A stretch of DNA of 64,000 bases from Acidiluteibacter ferrifornacis (GCF_009909615.1 NZ_WWNE01000012.1:124001-188000); one strand, 5' to 3'. Numbered from the stretch's first letter, positions 35,959-44,801 are shown. The notes: generated by a model from the letters alone, not told the origin. Numbers and translations are program-made.

Positions 35959-36502
35959 AATCGTCTAGACTCTCAAATCGATCATCATCGAACAAATTAT
36001 CATCATCTTCATCATCAAAAAGGGCTTCATAATCACCTGTGCCATCATCAAACATGGCATTTACCAAAATACTTTCGGCATCGCTACCATCTATATCACG
36101 AGAAGATTGATCGGGAGCATCTCCAAAAGTTCTTCCCATAGCAGGGTAAGAGGTTCCGGTAATGGCATCTCCAACTTCCACAACTTCAATAGAAAAGGTC
36201 CACATTGCCAAGAAGTCATAAACATAAATCATTTTTTGATTAACAGAGTCGAAAACTTGGTCTATTGGAGTCTCAGCCATTTCTAAAACTTCCCCATTTT
36301 CCATTCCAAATAAGCTGATTTCTTGCCCTCGGTTCCAATCTTCATCACTTTCATAGAAGGATGCCATTTGGTCTTTAGTGAACTCAAATGAATCCAAAAT
36401 AGCATGATGTAATTCATAAAAATTATTGGATGAATTAACGATGATGTCTCTGTATACTACATTCTCTGTTTCAGGAATTACACGAAGTGTGAACGTTTTC
36501 AT
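35942..36502 (-). CDS. Plasmid pRiA4b ORF-3-like protein with acidic tail
   Basis: 186 aa. The first ~115 residues match the pRiA4b ORF-3 family pattern (FTLRVIPETENVVYRDIIVNSSNNFYELHHAILDSFEF, ... YVYDFLAMWTFSIEVVEVG). A C-terminal tail of ~45 residues is almost purely acidic (FDDEDDDNLFDDDRFESLDDYDEYN). Function of the family is unknown; despite the name it is a normal chromosomal gene in Bacteroidota. It lies 7 bp after cca and overlaps miaA by 17 bp, so it is embedded in the tRNA-maturation block. The acidic tail could mimic nucleic acid (inference). Confidence 0.85.
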   Translation of the reverse strand: MKTFTLRVIPETENVVYRDIIVNSSNNFYELHHAILDSFEFTKDQMASFYESDEDWNRGQEISLFGMENGEVLEMAETPIDQVFDSVNQKMIYVYDFLAMWTFSIEVVEVGDAITGTSYPAMGRTFGDAPDQSSRDIDGSDAESILVNAMFDDGTGDYEALFDDEDDDNLFDDDRFESLDDYDEYN

Positions 36503-36509
36503 AGCCTTT

Positions 36510-37925
36510 TTAATTTGCAGTTTTAAGTCCCATTTTAAGTCCTAATTCAATCATAAATTTATGGGCCTCTTCATAATTGTTTTGAATATCTCCCTCTAAG
36601 ATGGCTTCTTTAATTGAATTCTTTATTTCTCCAACCGGTTTTGAAGGTCCTATGTTAAAGGTATTCATAATATGTTCTCCACTAATTGGTGGCTGCCAAT
36701 TTCTCAACATATCTTTTTCTTCTATGTCGATTAATTTTTGCTTAACCAATTCAAAATTTTGGATATACTGACTTTGTTTCCTTTTGTTTTTAGTGGTGAT
36801 GTCTGCAGTACACAGTTTCATCAAATCATCGATATCTTCTCCTGCATCAAAGAGCAACCTTCTGATAGCTGAGTCCGATACAATATCCTTTACCAATGCA
36901 ATAGGTCTAAGATGAAGCCTTACTAATTTTTGAACATACTTCATTTTATGGTCTAGAGGCAGTTTTAACTTCTTGAAAATTCCTGGAACCATTTGGGCAC
37001 CTTTGTCTTCATGACCATGAAAGGTCCAACCAATACTTTTTTCAAATCTTTTCGTTGGCGGTTTGGCAATATCGTGTAAGATTGCTGCCCACCTAAGCCA
37101 TAAATCATCAGTGGTTTCACAAATATTATCCAATACTTGCAAAGTGTGGTAAAAGTTATCTTTATGACCTTTTCCATCAATGACTTCAATTCCATGCAAT
37201 TCTGCCATCAATGGAAAGATAAGGTGTAATAGCTGAGAATCAAACAGTAAATTGAATCCAACAGACGGAATAGGGGAGAGAATAATCTTATTTAACTCAT
37301 CAGTAATTCTTTCCTGAGAAACAATCTTAATTCGGTCTCTATTTTTTATAATGGATACGAATGAATTGGAATCAATGGTAAAATTGAGTTGACTAGCAAA
37401 ACGAATGGCTCGCATCATTCTGAGAGGGTCGTCAGAGTAGGTGATGTCTGGGTCCAATGGAGTGACTAATCGCTTATTTTCTATATCTTTTAATCCTCCG
37501 AATGGGTCGATAAGGGTGCCAAAGTTATCTTTATTTAAACTTATAGCAAGTGCATTGATAGTAAAATCTCTTCGGTTTTGGTCATCTTCTAGTGTGCCAT
37601 CTTCTACAATAGGTTTTCTACTATTTCGATTATAACTTTCCTTTCTGGCTCCTACGAATTCAATTTCATAACCATTGAAATTTAGCATAGCAGTTCCAAA
37701 ATTTTTGAACACACTAACTTTTGTTTTTGGTCCAATTAGCTCTGCTACTTTGGTTGCTAAGTCTATTCCGTTTCCAATGGCTACAATGTCAATGTCTTTA
37801 CTTGGACGATCCAAAATTAAATCTCTAACATATCCCCCTATAACATAGGCATCTATCTCTAATTCTGATGCAGCACGTTGAACAATTTCAAAAATAGGAT
37901 GGGAAAGCTTTATTGGATTTTTCAA
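36510..37925 (-). CDS. cca: CCA tRNA nucleotidyltransferase with HD domain
   Basis: ~471 aa. Adds or repairs the 3'-CCA of tRNAs. Class II nucleotidyltransferase head: YVIGGYVRDLILDRPSKDIDIVAIG (catalytic DxD), then RRDFTINALAIS and DPLRMMRAIRFASQL, a tRNA-binding helical region, and an HD phosphohydrolase domain (WAAILHDIAKPPT, FHGHEDKGA). I prefer TTG 37923-37925 as start: an earlier TTG at 37946 lies inside a promoter -7 element (CAAAATTA read on plus, 37944-37951). No ATG is available near the N-terminus. It precedes the PRiA4b-like and miaA genes. Confidence 0.93.
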   Translation of the reverse strand: MKNPIKLSHPIFEIVQRAASELEIDAYVIGGYVRDLILDRPSKDIDIVAIGNGIDLATKVAELIGPKTKVSVFKNFGTAMLNFNGYEIEFVGARKESYNRNSRKPIVEDGTLEDDQNRRDFTINALAISLNKDNFGTLIDPFGGLKDIENKRLVTPLDPDITYSDDPLRMMRAIRFASQLNFTIDSNSFVSIIKNRDRIKIVSQERITDELNKIILSPIPSVGFNLLFDSQLLHLIFPLMAELHGIEVIDGKGHKDNFYHTLQVLDNICETTDDLWLRWAAILHDIAKPPTKRFEKSIGWTFHGHEDKGAQMVPGIFKKLKLPLDHKMKYVQKLVRLHLRPIALVKDIVSDSAIRRLLFDAGEDIDDLMKLCTADITTKNKRKQSQYIQNFELVKQKLIDIEEKDMLRNWQPPISGEHIMNTFNIGPSKPVGEIKNSIKEAILEGDIQNNYEEAHKFMIELGLKMGLKTAN

Positions 37926-37943
37926 TGATGTGCTATTTTTTTG

Positions 37944-37951
37944 CAAAATTA
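37944..37951 (-). promoter_or_regulatory. -7 element (TAnnTTTG) upstream of cca
   Basis: On the minus strand TAATTTTG followed by C matches the Bacteroidota -7 box. It overlaps a TTG that would otherwise look like the cca start. No clear -33 element found. Confidence 0.45.
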
Positions 37952-37967
37952 CTGTTTTATGGAGAGT

Positions 37968-38534
37968 TTACTTCCTTAAAATTTGAAATTCTCCATTCAT
38001 AGATAATTTAATAATGGTAGAAGGCTTGCTTACGGCAGAATGATAAAGAGGTAGGTTTACTTCGTAATCAACTAAGTGTTTTATTGAAGATTGAATTTGA
38101 TTGTATTTTTCTGGGGTGGGTTCGCCACTTATATTAGCAGAGGTGCTAATAATGGGTTTTTTGAATCGTCGTATTAAAGCGATGCAAAAATCATCTTTAA
38201 CAATTCTAATGGCTACGCTGCCATCGTTGGCAATGACTTGAGGAGCAAGATTCTTTCCTTCTGGATAAACAATAGTAAGAGGTTTTTCAGCAGTATCAAT
38301 TAAATCCCAAGCAATTGGTGGCACATCTTTCAAGTATTTATTTAGCATTACTTCATCTGAAACCAGAACAATTAAACTTTTTGATTCCTCCCTCTGCTTA
38401 ATTTCAAAAATTCGTTTAACTGCATTTTCGTTCGTTGCATCACAACCTATTCCCCAAACGGTATCTGTAGGATAGAGTATTGTTTTACCTTCTTGTAAGG
38501 CTGCGTAAGCTTTTTCTACTTCATCTCTCATCAT
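37968..38534 (-). CDS. L-threonylcarbamoyladenylate synthase (Sua5/YciO/YrdC family)
   Basis: 188 aa. Makes TC-AMP from threonine, bicarbonate and ATP, the first step of t6A synthesis; TsaD at 29.2-30.2 kb uses the product. Motifs: YPTDTVWGIGCDATN, IKQREESKSLIVLVS (KxR-type site), VAIRIVKDDFC and STSANISGEPTP. Length fits the short TsaC form, without the Sua5 C-terminal domain. A -7 box ends only 4 bp before the first ATG (38539-38546), suggesting a leaderless mRNA. Confidence 0.93.
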   Translation of the reverse strand: MMRDEVEKAYAALQEGKTILYPTDTVWGIGCDATNENAVKRIFEIKQREESKSLIVLVSDEVMLNKYLKDVPPIAWDLIDTAEKPLTIVYPEGKNLAPQVIANDGSVAIRIVKDDFCIALIRRFKKPIISTSANISGEPTPEKYNQIQSSIKHLVDYEVNLPLYHSAVSKPSTIIKLSMNGEFQILRK

Positions 38535-38538
38535 TTTG

Positions 38539-38546
38539 CAAAGGTA
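38539..38546 (-). promoter_or_regulatory. -7 element (TAnnTTTG) just before tsaC/sua5
   Basis: On the minus strand TACCTTTG followed by CAAAATGATG: the box ends 4 bp before the first ATG, so the transcript would start at or next to the start codon. No -33 element is obvious. Confidence 0.5.
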
Positions 38547-38611
38547 AAAAATACTTTAAAGGCATGATTTTAGTTATGTATATAAAAGTTTAACTTTGGT
38601 ATATACTGATT

Positions 38612-39244
38612 ATGAAATTGATCATTACACCCATATTAGTCGTTTTCATTTTTCTGATGATATCAGCAGATATTATCGGTCAGACTACTGATGGACGAAG
38701 AGCCTTGCCAGCTACGATTTCAAACGGCGATACGCTCCCTACTGTCAATATGGGGACTGTTTTTGTAGTTGAGAAAAAAGTATTTAAATCGAAATCAGAT
38801 AAGCGTAAATATGACCGATTAGAACGCTACGTAACCAAAGTCTATCCTTACGCCAAGCTAGCAGGAGATTTACTACAAACCTACAACGATACTTTACAAA
38901 CCATCAAAAATGAGGTAAAACGTAAGGCTTACATGAAAAAAGTAGAGGAAGAACTAAAAACACAATTTGAAGGAGAGTTGAAAAAACTCACAGTTATGCA
39001 AGGAGTTATTCTAGTAAAGCTAATTGATCGCGAAACTGGTGAGTCAAGTTATGAGCTGGTTAAAGAGTTAAGGGGCTCTATGTCTGCGTTTTTATGGCAG
39101 TCACTTGCGCGTCTTTTTGGACAAAATTTAAAACTAAAGTACGACCCAAATGGGGAAGATAGAGACATTGAAAACATAGTGATTATGTTGGAAAATGGTA
39201 TCATTCCCTACGCTCCTCGAGGAAGTGCACAAGTTACTCAATAG
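38612..39244 (+). CDS. DUF4294 protein, exported
   Basis: 210 aa with a hydrophobic N-terminal signal (PILVVFIFLMISADIIGQ). The body matches DUF4294, a family found in Bacteroidota: VFVVEKKVFKSKSDKRKYDRLERYVTKVYPYAKLAGDLL, then VILVKLIDRETGESSYELVKELRGSMSAFLWQSLARLFGQNLKLKYDP. Lys/Arg/Tyr-rich helices dominate; function unknown. Its 3' end overlaps the convergent THUMP methyltransferase by 11 bp. Confidence 0.87.
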   Translation: MKLIITPILVVFIFLMISADIIGQTTDGRRALPATISNGDTLPTVNMGTVFVVEKKVFKSKSDKRKYDRLERYVTKVYPYAKLAGDLLQTYNDTLQTIKNEVKRKAYMKKVEEELKTQFEGELKKLTVMQGVILVKLIDRETGESSYELVKELRGSMSAFLWQSLARLFGQNLKLKYDPNGEDRDIENIVIMLENGIIPYAPRGSAQVTQ

Positions 39245-40409
39245 GTTCTTTCGACTCTGCTTTTTTCTCTTCTTTAGTTCCCTTGTATAGCGGGAAATGA
39301 TGGTATTTACATTCAATAGGGCCATTATTCAATCGCAATCTTTTAGCTGCTTTTAATCCTATTAACTTAAGAGCTTGGATATTTCCACTTAAAATCCATG
39401 CATCACATCCACTGTAAAGTGTTTTTAATTGATCCCCAATTGCTTGATACATCGAAATCATGTCTTCATTGTTTCCAATTCGTTCACCATATGGTGGATT
39501 CATAACAATAACACCCTCATGCATGTTAGGATCAAAATTTAGGAAATCGGCTTTAAAGAATTGAACATTTCGGCTTATTCTAGCTCTTCTAGCATTACTT
39601 CTTGCTATTTCTACTGCTTCCGCATCCATATCACTACCATTGATTCTGAAATCAATGCGTTTAACTCTAGATTCTGCTCGATATTTTACAGATTCCCATA
39701 GGTCAGCATCAAAATCAAACCAGGTTTCGAAGCCAAAACTTCTATAGCCACCAGCAGGCGTTTGAGTTGCAATAAGTGCAGCTTCAATTGCAATGGTTCC
39801 CGATCCACACATTGGATCATAAAAGGTGGAGTTTTTATCCCAATTGGTTTTTAGTATCATCCCCGCAGCTAATACTTCAGATAGTGGAGCAAATGTTTGC
39901 TCGGTTTTGTAACCTCTCTTGGAAAGCGGTGTACTAGAACTATCTAAAGACACTGTACATTCATTGTGAGCAATGTGAATGTTAATTTTTACCGAAGGTC
40001 TGGTAACATCAATTGATGGACGCTGACCTGTCTTCTCTCTAAATTGATCAACAATCGCATCTTTTGTTTTTAAGGCTACGTATTTTGAGTGCGTAAATAG
40101 TGTTCCGTACGTTGTGGCATCCACAGCAAATGTCTTACTGTTACTCAGGTATTGTGACCAGTCTATTTTTTGAATTTGTCGATAGAGTTGATCTTCAGAA
40201 TTCACTGTAAAAGACCGAATTGGCTTTAAGACTCTTAAACCAGTTCTCAATTCATAATTACAACGGTACAAATATTCTTGGTTGCCATAAAATCGAACAG
40301 CTCGTCCTAAAATTTCAGGATTTCTAACACCGATGTCTAGTAATTCTTTTTCTAAAACATCCTCTAAACCGAGTAGGGTAGTCACAACAATTTCAAAATG
40401 ATCTTTCAA
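39234..40409 (-). CDS. THUMP-domain class I RNA methyltransferase (RlmL N-half-like)
   Basis: 391 aa. The N-terminal ferredoxin-like/THUMP region (~1-165, FEIVVTTLLGLEDVLEKEL) binds RNA. The Rossmann methyltransferase domain has DPMCGSGTIAIEAALIA (SAM motif I), SDMDAEAVEIARSNARRA and the catalytic NPPYGERIGN. It matches the N6-adenine/N2-guanine rRNA methyltransferase group that methylates 23S rRNA G2445 in E. coli (RlmL N-half). Which base is modified here is not decidable. The C-terminal RlmK half is absent. The upstream region carries a 17-mer also found before the TamB gene. Confidence 0.9.
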   Translation of the reverse strand: MKDHFEIVVTTLLGLEDVLEKELLDIGVRNPEILGRAVRFYGNQEYLYRCNYELRTGLRVLKPIRSFTVNSEDQLYRQIQKIDWSQYLSNSKTFAVDATTYGTLFTHSKYVALKTKDAIVDQFREKTGQRPSIDVTRPSVKINIHIAHNECTVSLDSSSTPLSKRGYKTEQTFAPLSEVLAAGMILKTNWDKNSTFYDPMCGSGTIAIEAALIATQTPAGGYRSFGFETWFDFDADLWESVKYRAESRVKRIDFRINGSDMDAEAVEIARSNARRARISRNVQFFKADFLNFDPNMHEGVIVMNPPYGERIGNNEDMISMYQAIGDQLKTLYSGCDAWILSGNIQALKLIGLKAAKRLRLNNGPIECKYHHFPLYKGTKEEKKAESKEPIE

Positions 40410-40429
40410 GGCAATGTGTATTTATGAGG

Positions 40430-40446
40430 TGCAAATTTCAACAAAA
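40430..40446 (-). repeat. 17-bp sequence shared with the TamB upstream region
   Basis: On the minus strand TTTTGTTGAAATTTGCA, identical to 30219-30235. It ends 21 bp before the THUMP methyltransferase ATG, a sensible promoter position. Confidence 0.5.
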
Positions 40447-40470
40447 AAAGGAAGCCAATGACTTCCTTTT
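40445..40470 (-). terminator. Intrinsic terminator of the 3-hydroxybutyryl-CoA dehydrogenase gene
   Basis: The stem AAAAGGAAG / CTTCCTTTT with a 7-base loop, with A- and T-tracts on either side, lies 22 bp after the stop at 40492. It partly overlaps the THUMP gene's promoter-like repeat. Confidence 0.82.
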
Positions 40471-40491
40471 GTAAGGTATAGCAAATTGCTA

Positions 40492-41382
40492 TTATTTTTT
40501 AAATGAATCAGCTACAACTAATTCTTTTGTTCCATGAGTATAGCTGTAAAAACCTTCTCCAGATTTAGCTCCTTTTTTGCCTGCCATTACCATGTTTACT
40601 AATAATGGACTAGGTGCGTATTTAGGATTTCCAAAACCTTCATATAACACATTAAGAATAGATAAACATACATCTAATCCTATAAAATCTGCTAATTGTA
40701 AAGGTCCCATAGGATGAGCCATCCCCAACTTCATAACTGTATCAATTTCTTCGACACCTGCAACGCCTTCGTGCAAAGTAATAATTGCTTCGTTGATCAT
40801 GGGCATTAAAATTCTGTTCGCCACAAAACCAGGATAGTCGTTTACTTCAACAGGAATTTTTCCAAGCTTTTTAGATAAATCCATGATTTGATTGGTCACT
40901 TCATTTGAAGTAGCATAACCTCTTATGATCTCAACCAGTTTCATGATTGGAACAGGGTTCATAAAGTGCATTCCAATTACCTTGTCAGGTCGATTTGTAG
41001 CTGCTCCAATTTTAGTGATAGAAATAGAAGAAGTATTCGAAGCCAATATAACATGGTCTTCAGTGATTTCACTTAAATTCTTGAAAATTTTAAGCTTAAT
41101 ATCTACGTTTTCTGTGGCAGCCTCTACTACTAAATCAACACCTTTTATACCATCTTCCATTTTTGTAAAAGAAGAAATTCGGCCTAACGTCGTTTGTTTA
41201 TCTGCTTCAGTAATTTTTTCTTTAGCTACCATTCGGTCTAAATTCTTCGAAATAGTAGATAAACCTTTATCTAATGAATCTTGAGAAAGGTCGATTAATG
41301 CAACCTCGTATCCACTTTGAGCGAAGGTGTGAGCAATTCCATTACCCATGGTACCTGCGCCAATTACTGCAACTTTTTTCAT
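40492..41382 (-). CDS. 3-hydroxybutyryl-CoA dehydrogenase
   Basis: 296 aa. NAD-dependent oxidation of 3-hydroxyacyl-CoA (fatty-acid or butyrate metabolism). The N-terminal Rossmann motif VIGAGTMGNGIAHTFAQSGYEV is followed by LVVEAATENVDIKLKIF, the catalytic-His region GMHFMNPVPIMKLVEII (His in HFMNP) and VNDYPGFVANRILMPMINEA, with Glu and Asn completing the active site. The C-terminal dimerisation domain includes AHPMGPLQLADFIGLDVCL. Length is that of single-domain PaaH/Hbd enzymes. Transcribed alone with its own terminator. Confidence 0.94.
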   Translation of the reverse strand: MKKVAVIGAGTMGNGIAHTFAQSGYEVALIDLSQDSLDKGLSTISKNLDRMVAKEKITEADKQTTLGRISSFTKMEDGIKGVDLVVEAATENVDIKLKIFKNLSEITEDHVILASNTSSISITKIGAATNRPDKVIGMHFMNPVPIMKLVEIIRGYATSNEVTNQIMDLSKKLGKIPVEVNDYPGFVANRILMPMINEAIITLHEGVAGVEEIDTVMKLGMAHPMGPLQLADFIGLDVCLSILNVLYEGFGNPKYAPSPLLVNMVMAGKKGAKSGEGFYSYTHGTKELVVADSFKK

Positions 41383-41408
41383 GAAAATATGTGTTTTTTA
41401 ATGAGGGA

Positions 41409-41416
41409 CAAAAATA
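41409..41416 (-). promoter_or_regulatory. -7 element upstream of 3-hydroxybutyryl-CoA dehydrogenase gene
   Basis: On the minus strand TATTTTTG matches TAnnTTTG, 26 bp upstream of the ATG. No -33 TTG at the expected distance. Confidence 0.42.
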
Positions 41417-41451
41417 CGCTGTTGAAGGGTGAAATGAAAGTGGATGTTGGA

Positions 41452-42867
41452 TTATTTTCCACTTCCTTTTAATACAATCATTACTGTATAGATTAGAATC
41501 TTAAAATCAACTAGCAATGACATGTTTTCGATGTAAATAATGTCGAATTTAAGTCGCTCTACCATTTGGTCTACATTTTCGGCGTAGCCATATTTTACTT
41601 GTCCCCAAGAGGTAATACCTGGCCTTACTTTTAGTAAATGATTGTAATGGGTTGCTTTTTCTACAATTTTATCAATAAAAAACTGACGTTCAGGGCGTGG
41701 GCCAACCAAACTCATATCACCAATTAAAACATTATAAAATTGAGGAATTTCGTCCATTCGGGTTTTACGCATAAAGATTCCAAACTTGGTAATTCTAGGG
41801 TCATTGGTGCTAGACAATGCAGGGCCTGCTTTTTCTGCATCCGTATACATTGATCTGAATTTGATAATGTTAAATGGTTTTCCATGCAATCCGATACGTT
41901 CTTGACGGAAGAAGGCCGGCCCCTTGGAGGTAGTCTTAACAATTATGGCAATGGTAAGGTATAATGGAGAGAATACAATTAAAACAAATAGAGAGACGAA
42001 AATATCAATTAACCGTTTTATTGTTTGTTGCCATGGAGGCATTATTTCACGATTAATGATAATTAAAGGCGCTCCAAATATTGAAGTCATTTTTACTGAA
42101 CCTGATAGAATGTCGTACATGTCTGGTATTACCTTTACCAATACGTTCTGACCTTCTAATTCACTAATAATTTTCTCTAGGCTTTGGTGCTCTGAAGACT
42201 CAATCGCAATAATGGCTTCTTCTATTTGATGTTCAGCAATTATCGTTTTAAGATTTTCTGAATTTCCCAAAAATGGCAAGTATTCTTCTAATAAATACTT
42301 CTCATTTTTTTTCACCCTTACAAATCCAACAAACTTATTTCCATAAGACTTTTCATTGCCTTCCATCTCATTATAAAGGTTGATTGCTCTTGTGTTTGCA
42401 CCGATAATAATGGTGTTGAATCCCATTTTTCTATTTTGGATTTTATGCACAATGTTGGTGGTGATAATGGTCCTAAATAGAGAAGTGAGAAAGGTATGAA
42501 GAGAGAAGAAATAGAGTAAAGAGAGGTAATAATCTTTATAGGTATTGATTTCATCATCTAAAATAAAAACGAAGAAAAGTAGAATACAACCAATGATAGA
42601 GATTAGAATTGTTTGCAATAAATCTTTTAAGCGAGCTTTTCTGAAAACGTCAAAATAATACCCAGTTGCTGCATACAGAACAATCCAAAATAGGGGAATG
42701 AATAATAGCCCTAAGAAAAAATTGGAATCATATTCAAATGGCTGTTGTCCAAATTTTAATGGTTCTAAGTATATTTTTCGAAATCTGAAGAAGAGGCCCC
42801 ACGCTAATAATGCAGCTACGAAATCGGCAAATACGTACTTAATTATTTGTAAACGTCTATTCATCAA
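41452..42867 (-). CDS. Polyprenyl glycosylphosphotransferase (WbaP/WcaJ-type)
   Basis: 471 aa. Transfers a sugar-1-phosphate to undecaprenyl phosphate, starting synthesis of an exopolysaccharide or O-antigen. Four N-terminal membrane helices (~1-130), a nucleotide-binding-like middle domain (~145-260), one helix (~285-310), then the catalytic core: GPAFFRQERIGLHGKPFNIIKFRSMYTDAE, RMDEIPQFYNVLIGDMSLVGPRPE and the C-terminal KVRPGITSWGQVKYGYAE. It overlaps the upstream lipoprotein stop by 4 bp, so they are translationally coupled. No other polysaccharide-assembly genes lie nearby apart from the Gfo/Idh/MocA dehydrogenase. Confidence 0.93.
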   Translation of the reverse strand: MMNRRLQIIKYVFADFVAALLAWGLFFRFRKIYLEPLKFGQQPFEYDSNFFLGLLFIPLFWIVLYAATGYYFDVFRKARLKDLLQTILISIIGCILLFFVFILDDEINTYKDYYLSLLYFFSLHTFLTSLFRTIITTNIVHKIQNRKMGFNTIIIGANTRAINLYNEMEGNEKSYGNKFVGFVRVKKNEKYLLEEYLPFLGNSENLKTIIAEHQIEEAIIAIESSEHQSLEKIISELEGQNVLVKVIPDMYDILSGSVKMTSIFGAPLIIINREIMPPWQQTIKRLIDIFVSLFVLIVFSPLYLTIAIIVKTTSKGPAFFRQERIGLHGKPFNIIKFRSMYTDAEKAGPALSSTNDPRITKFGIFMRKTRMDEIPQFYNVLIGDMSLVGPRPERQFFIDKIVEKATHYNHLLKVRPGITSWGQVKYGYAENVDQMVERLKFDIIYIENMSLLVDFKILIYTVMIVLKGSGK

Positions 42868-43718
42868 TAGTGTATAATTTTTACATTATCGATATAAAAT
42901 TCTGCAGTTCCTGTAAAGGAAGTAGTATACTTACTATATCCAAACAGGAAATTGTAATTCTTAGCACTGCCGTGAACACCAAGTATATCAGTTAAATTGA
43001 TATAGATTTTTGTCCACTCATCTTTAGGTGGGAGAACGAAAGATATTTCATTTTCTATTTTATCATTAAAATAGGCTCCAAAGTTGACAAAGATGTTTCC
43101 TTTGAAATCTAACTCCATATATACAGGTGAGGAATTGTTCCTAGGAATATTGGAAATAGTAGGTGTATAAAACTCAAATCTTCTTTTATTATCTCCTTCT
43201 AACGTTATCCCTCCACACGGGCCTTCAAGTATAATTGTTGGATCAGTAATAAATGCCAAACTATCATCTGTGTTTTTACCATTTTCAAACGTAATGGAAT
43301 TGGTAAAGTCTTCAAAGAAGGTACTGAATTTAGTTGCAGAAGTGTATTGTAATATAGGATGAATAGTGTCGAATTCACCTCTTACAAGATCTACTTCTGT
43401 TTCATAACGGGTATAAAAAGGATATTCTAACCTTGATGTATAAACCCCATTTTGTTTAATACCACCTCCTACTTTAATCGTCACTTTTCCTTCTGTTAAT
43501 ATTGGCACTGTGGCGGGTAAATCGTAGATTCCTACTAACTTTTCGTTCACAAAAACATAGGCATCACTAATAGAACTTCTAGAAGATCCTTGATTAACAT
43601 CTGTAATTTGTAAATCAATATCATTAATGAAAATATAAGAAGGTATTTCTACATCCTTTTCCTTGCAACTATATAGAAATAGGATGATTGAAGAGAGAGT
43701 AAGTAAATATTTAAACAT
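42864..43718 (-). CDS. Lipoprotein of unknown function, coupled to the glycosylphosphotransferase
   Basis: 284 aa from ATG 43716-43718 (an ATG five codons upstream is less likely because of a short basic lead). Lipobox ILFLYSCKEKD. The mature part is beta-rich: an early segment typical of PEGA-like or adhesin domains (DAYVFVNEKLVGIYDLPATVPILTEGKVTIKVGGG) and a C-terminal jelly-roll-like domain (VYMELDFKGNIFVNFGAYF... TAEFYIDNVKIIHY) resembling carbohydrate-binding modules. Overlap of 4 bp with the glycosylphosphotransferase suggests a shared job in surface polysaccharide, an inference. A -7 box lies at 43750-43757. Confidence 0.78.
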   Translation of the reverse strand: MFKYLLTLSSIILFLYSCKEKDVEIPSYIFINDIDLQITDVNQGSSRSSISDAYVFVNEKLVGIYDLPATVPILTEGKVTIKVGGGIKQNGVYTSRLEYPFYTRYETEVDLVRGEFDTIHPILQYTSATKFSTFFEDFTNSITFENGKNTDDSLAFITDPTIILEGPCGGITLEGDNKRRFEFYTPTISNIPRNNSSPVYMELDFKGNIFVNFGAYFNDKIENEISFVLPPKDEWTKIYINLTDILGVHGSAKNYNFLFGYSKYTTSFTGTAEFYIDNVKIIHY

Positions 43719-43749
43719 ACGATGTACGTACAAAATGGTTAAAAGAGTG

Positions 43750-43757
43750 CAAAAGTA
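43750..43757 (-). promoter_or_regulatory. -7 element upstream of the lipoprotein-glycosylphosphotransferase pair
   Basis: On the minus strand TACTTTTG followed by C, a perfect TAnnTTTGC, 31 bp upstream of the lipoprotein ATG. The -33 element is not clear. Confidence 0.5.
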
Positions 43758-43792
43758 ACAGAATCAAACGCAATATATCGTTTAATATTGCA

Positions 43793-44782
43793 TCAAATTA
43801 CAATGGACTCATTTGTCATTTTTAACTTCTCTATAATTTTGTGCGCAACATCTAGTGCATTGTATCCATCGTGGATGCTAACAGGAGGAACAGTATTGGT
43901 ATTAATAGCATGAGCAAACGCAGTTAACTCGTCTTTTATTGCATTATTGGGTTCAACAGAGGGCTTTTCAAAATAAATCTGTTTACTTCCCTTATCCTTT
44001 CCTAAGTCAATGGTTACGGCTAATGGATCAGGCTCTCCAACTACATTACTCAAACGCACTATTTCAGCCTCTTTTTCTAGAAAATCTATAGATATGTATG
44101 CATCTCTCTGGAAAACGCGTGTTTTTCTCATGTTTTTCAGTGAAATTCTACTTGCGGTTAAATTCGCCACACAGCCATTATCAAATTCAATCCGTGTATT
44201 GGTGATGTCTGGTGTATCGCTCACCACAGCTACACCGCTAGCACTTATTTTTTTTATGTTACTTTTTACTAAACTCAATATGATATCAATATCATGAATC
44301 ATTAAGTCCAATACTACTGAGACATCGGTTCCTCTTGGATTGAATTGAGCAAGACGGTGACATTCTATAAACATGGGTTGATCACAATATGGCTGAGCTG
44401 CGGTGAAGGCGGGGTTGAATCGTTCAACATGACCTACTTGCACTTGTACTCTTGCTTCTTCTGCCAGACCTATAAGATCTTTGGCTTCTTCTACAGTAGA
44501 AGTAATTGGTTTTTCAATAAATACATGTTTTGATTTTTTTAGAGCTTTAACAGCACAATCATAATGCGATAAGGTGGGGGTTACGATATCTATGGCGTCA
44601 CAAGCATCTATTAAATCGTCTAAATTTTCGAAGAATGGAATGCCGATTTCCTCTGAAACTTTTTCAGAGACCTCTTTATTTAAGTCATAGAAACCAACAA
44701 GCTCAAAAGCCTCAATTTCTTTTAATAATCTCAAGTGAATTTTCCCTAAGTGCCCGGTTCCTAAAACTCCAATCTTCAACAT
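43793..44782 (-). CDS. Gfo/Idh/MocA-family NAD(P)-dependent oxidoreductase
   Basis: 329 aa. N-terminal Rossmann domain (KIGVLGTGHLGKIHLRLLKEIEAFELVGFYD), the EKPITSTVEEAKDL motif with catalytic Lys, and HVERFNPAF and DLMIHDIDIILSL typical of the C-terminal half. Members oxidise or epimerise sugars, sugar nucleotides or inositols; this subgroup is often close to UDP-N-acetylglucosamine 3-dehydrogenases, but the substrate is not decidable here. Its place next to the glycosylphosphotransferase hints at nucleotide-sugar metabolism. Confidence 0.9.
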   Translation of the reverse strand: MLKIGVLGTGHLGKIHLRLLKEIEAFELVGFYDLNKEVSEKVSEEIGIPFFENLDDLIDACDAIDIVTPTLSHYDCAVKALKKSKHVFIEKPITSTVEEAKDLIGLAEEARVQVQVGHVERFNPAFTAAQPYCDQPMFIECHRLAQFNPRGTDVSVVLDLMIHDIDIILSLVKSNIKKISASGVAVVSDTPDITNTRIEFDNGCVANLTASRISLKNMRKTRVFQRDAYISIDFLEKEAEIVRLSNVVGEPDPLAVTIDLGKDKGSKQIYFEKPSVEPNNAIKDELTAFAHAINTNTVPPVSIHDGYNALDVAHKIIEKLKMTNESIVI

Positions 44783-44801
44783 AAGCTGTAATTATTTTGT
44801 A

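Noticed and set aside
37944-37946. TTG as start of cca
   Set aside because: It is part of the -7 element TAATTTTG on the minus strand.
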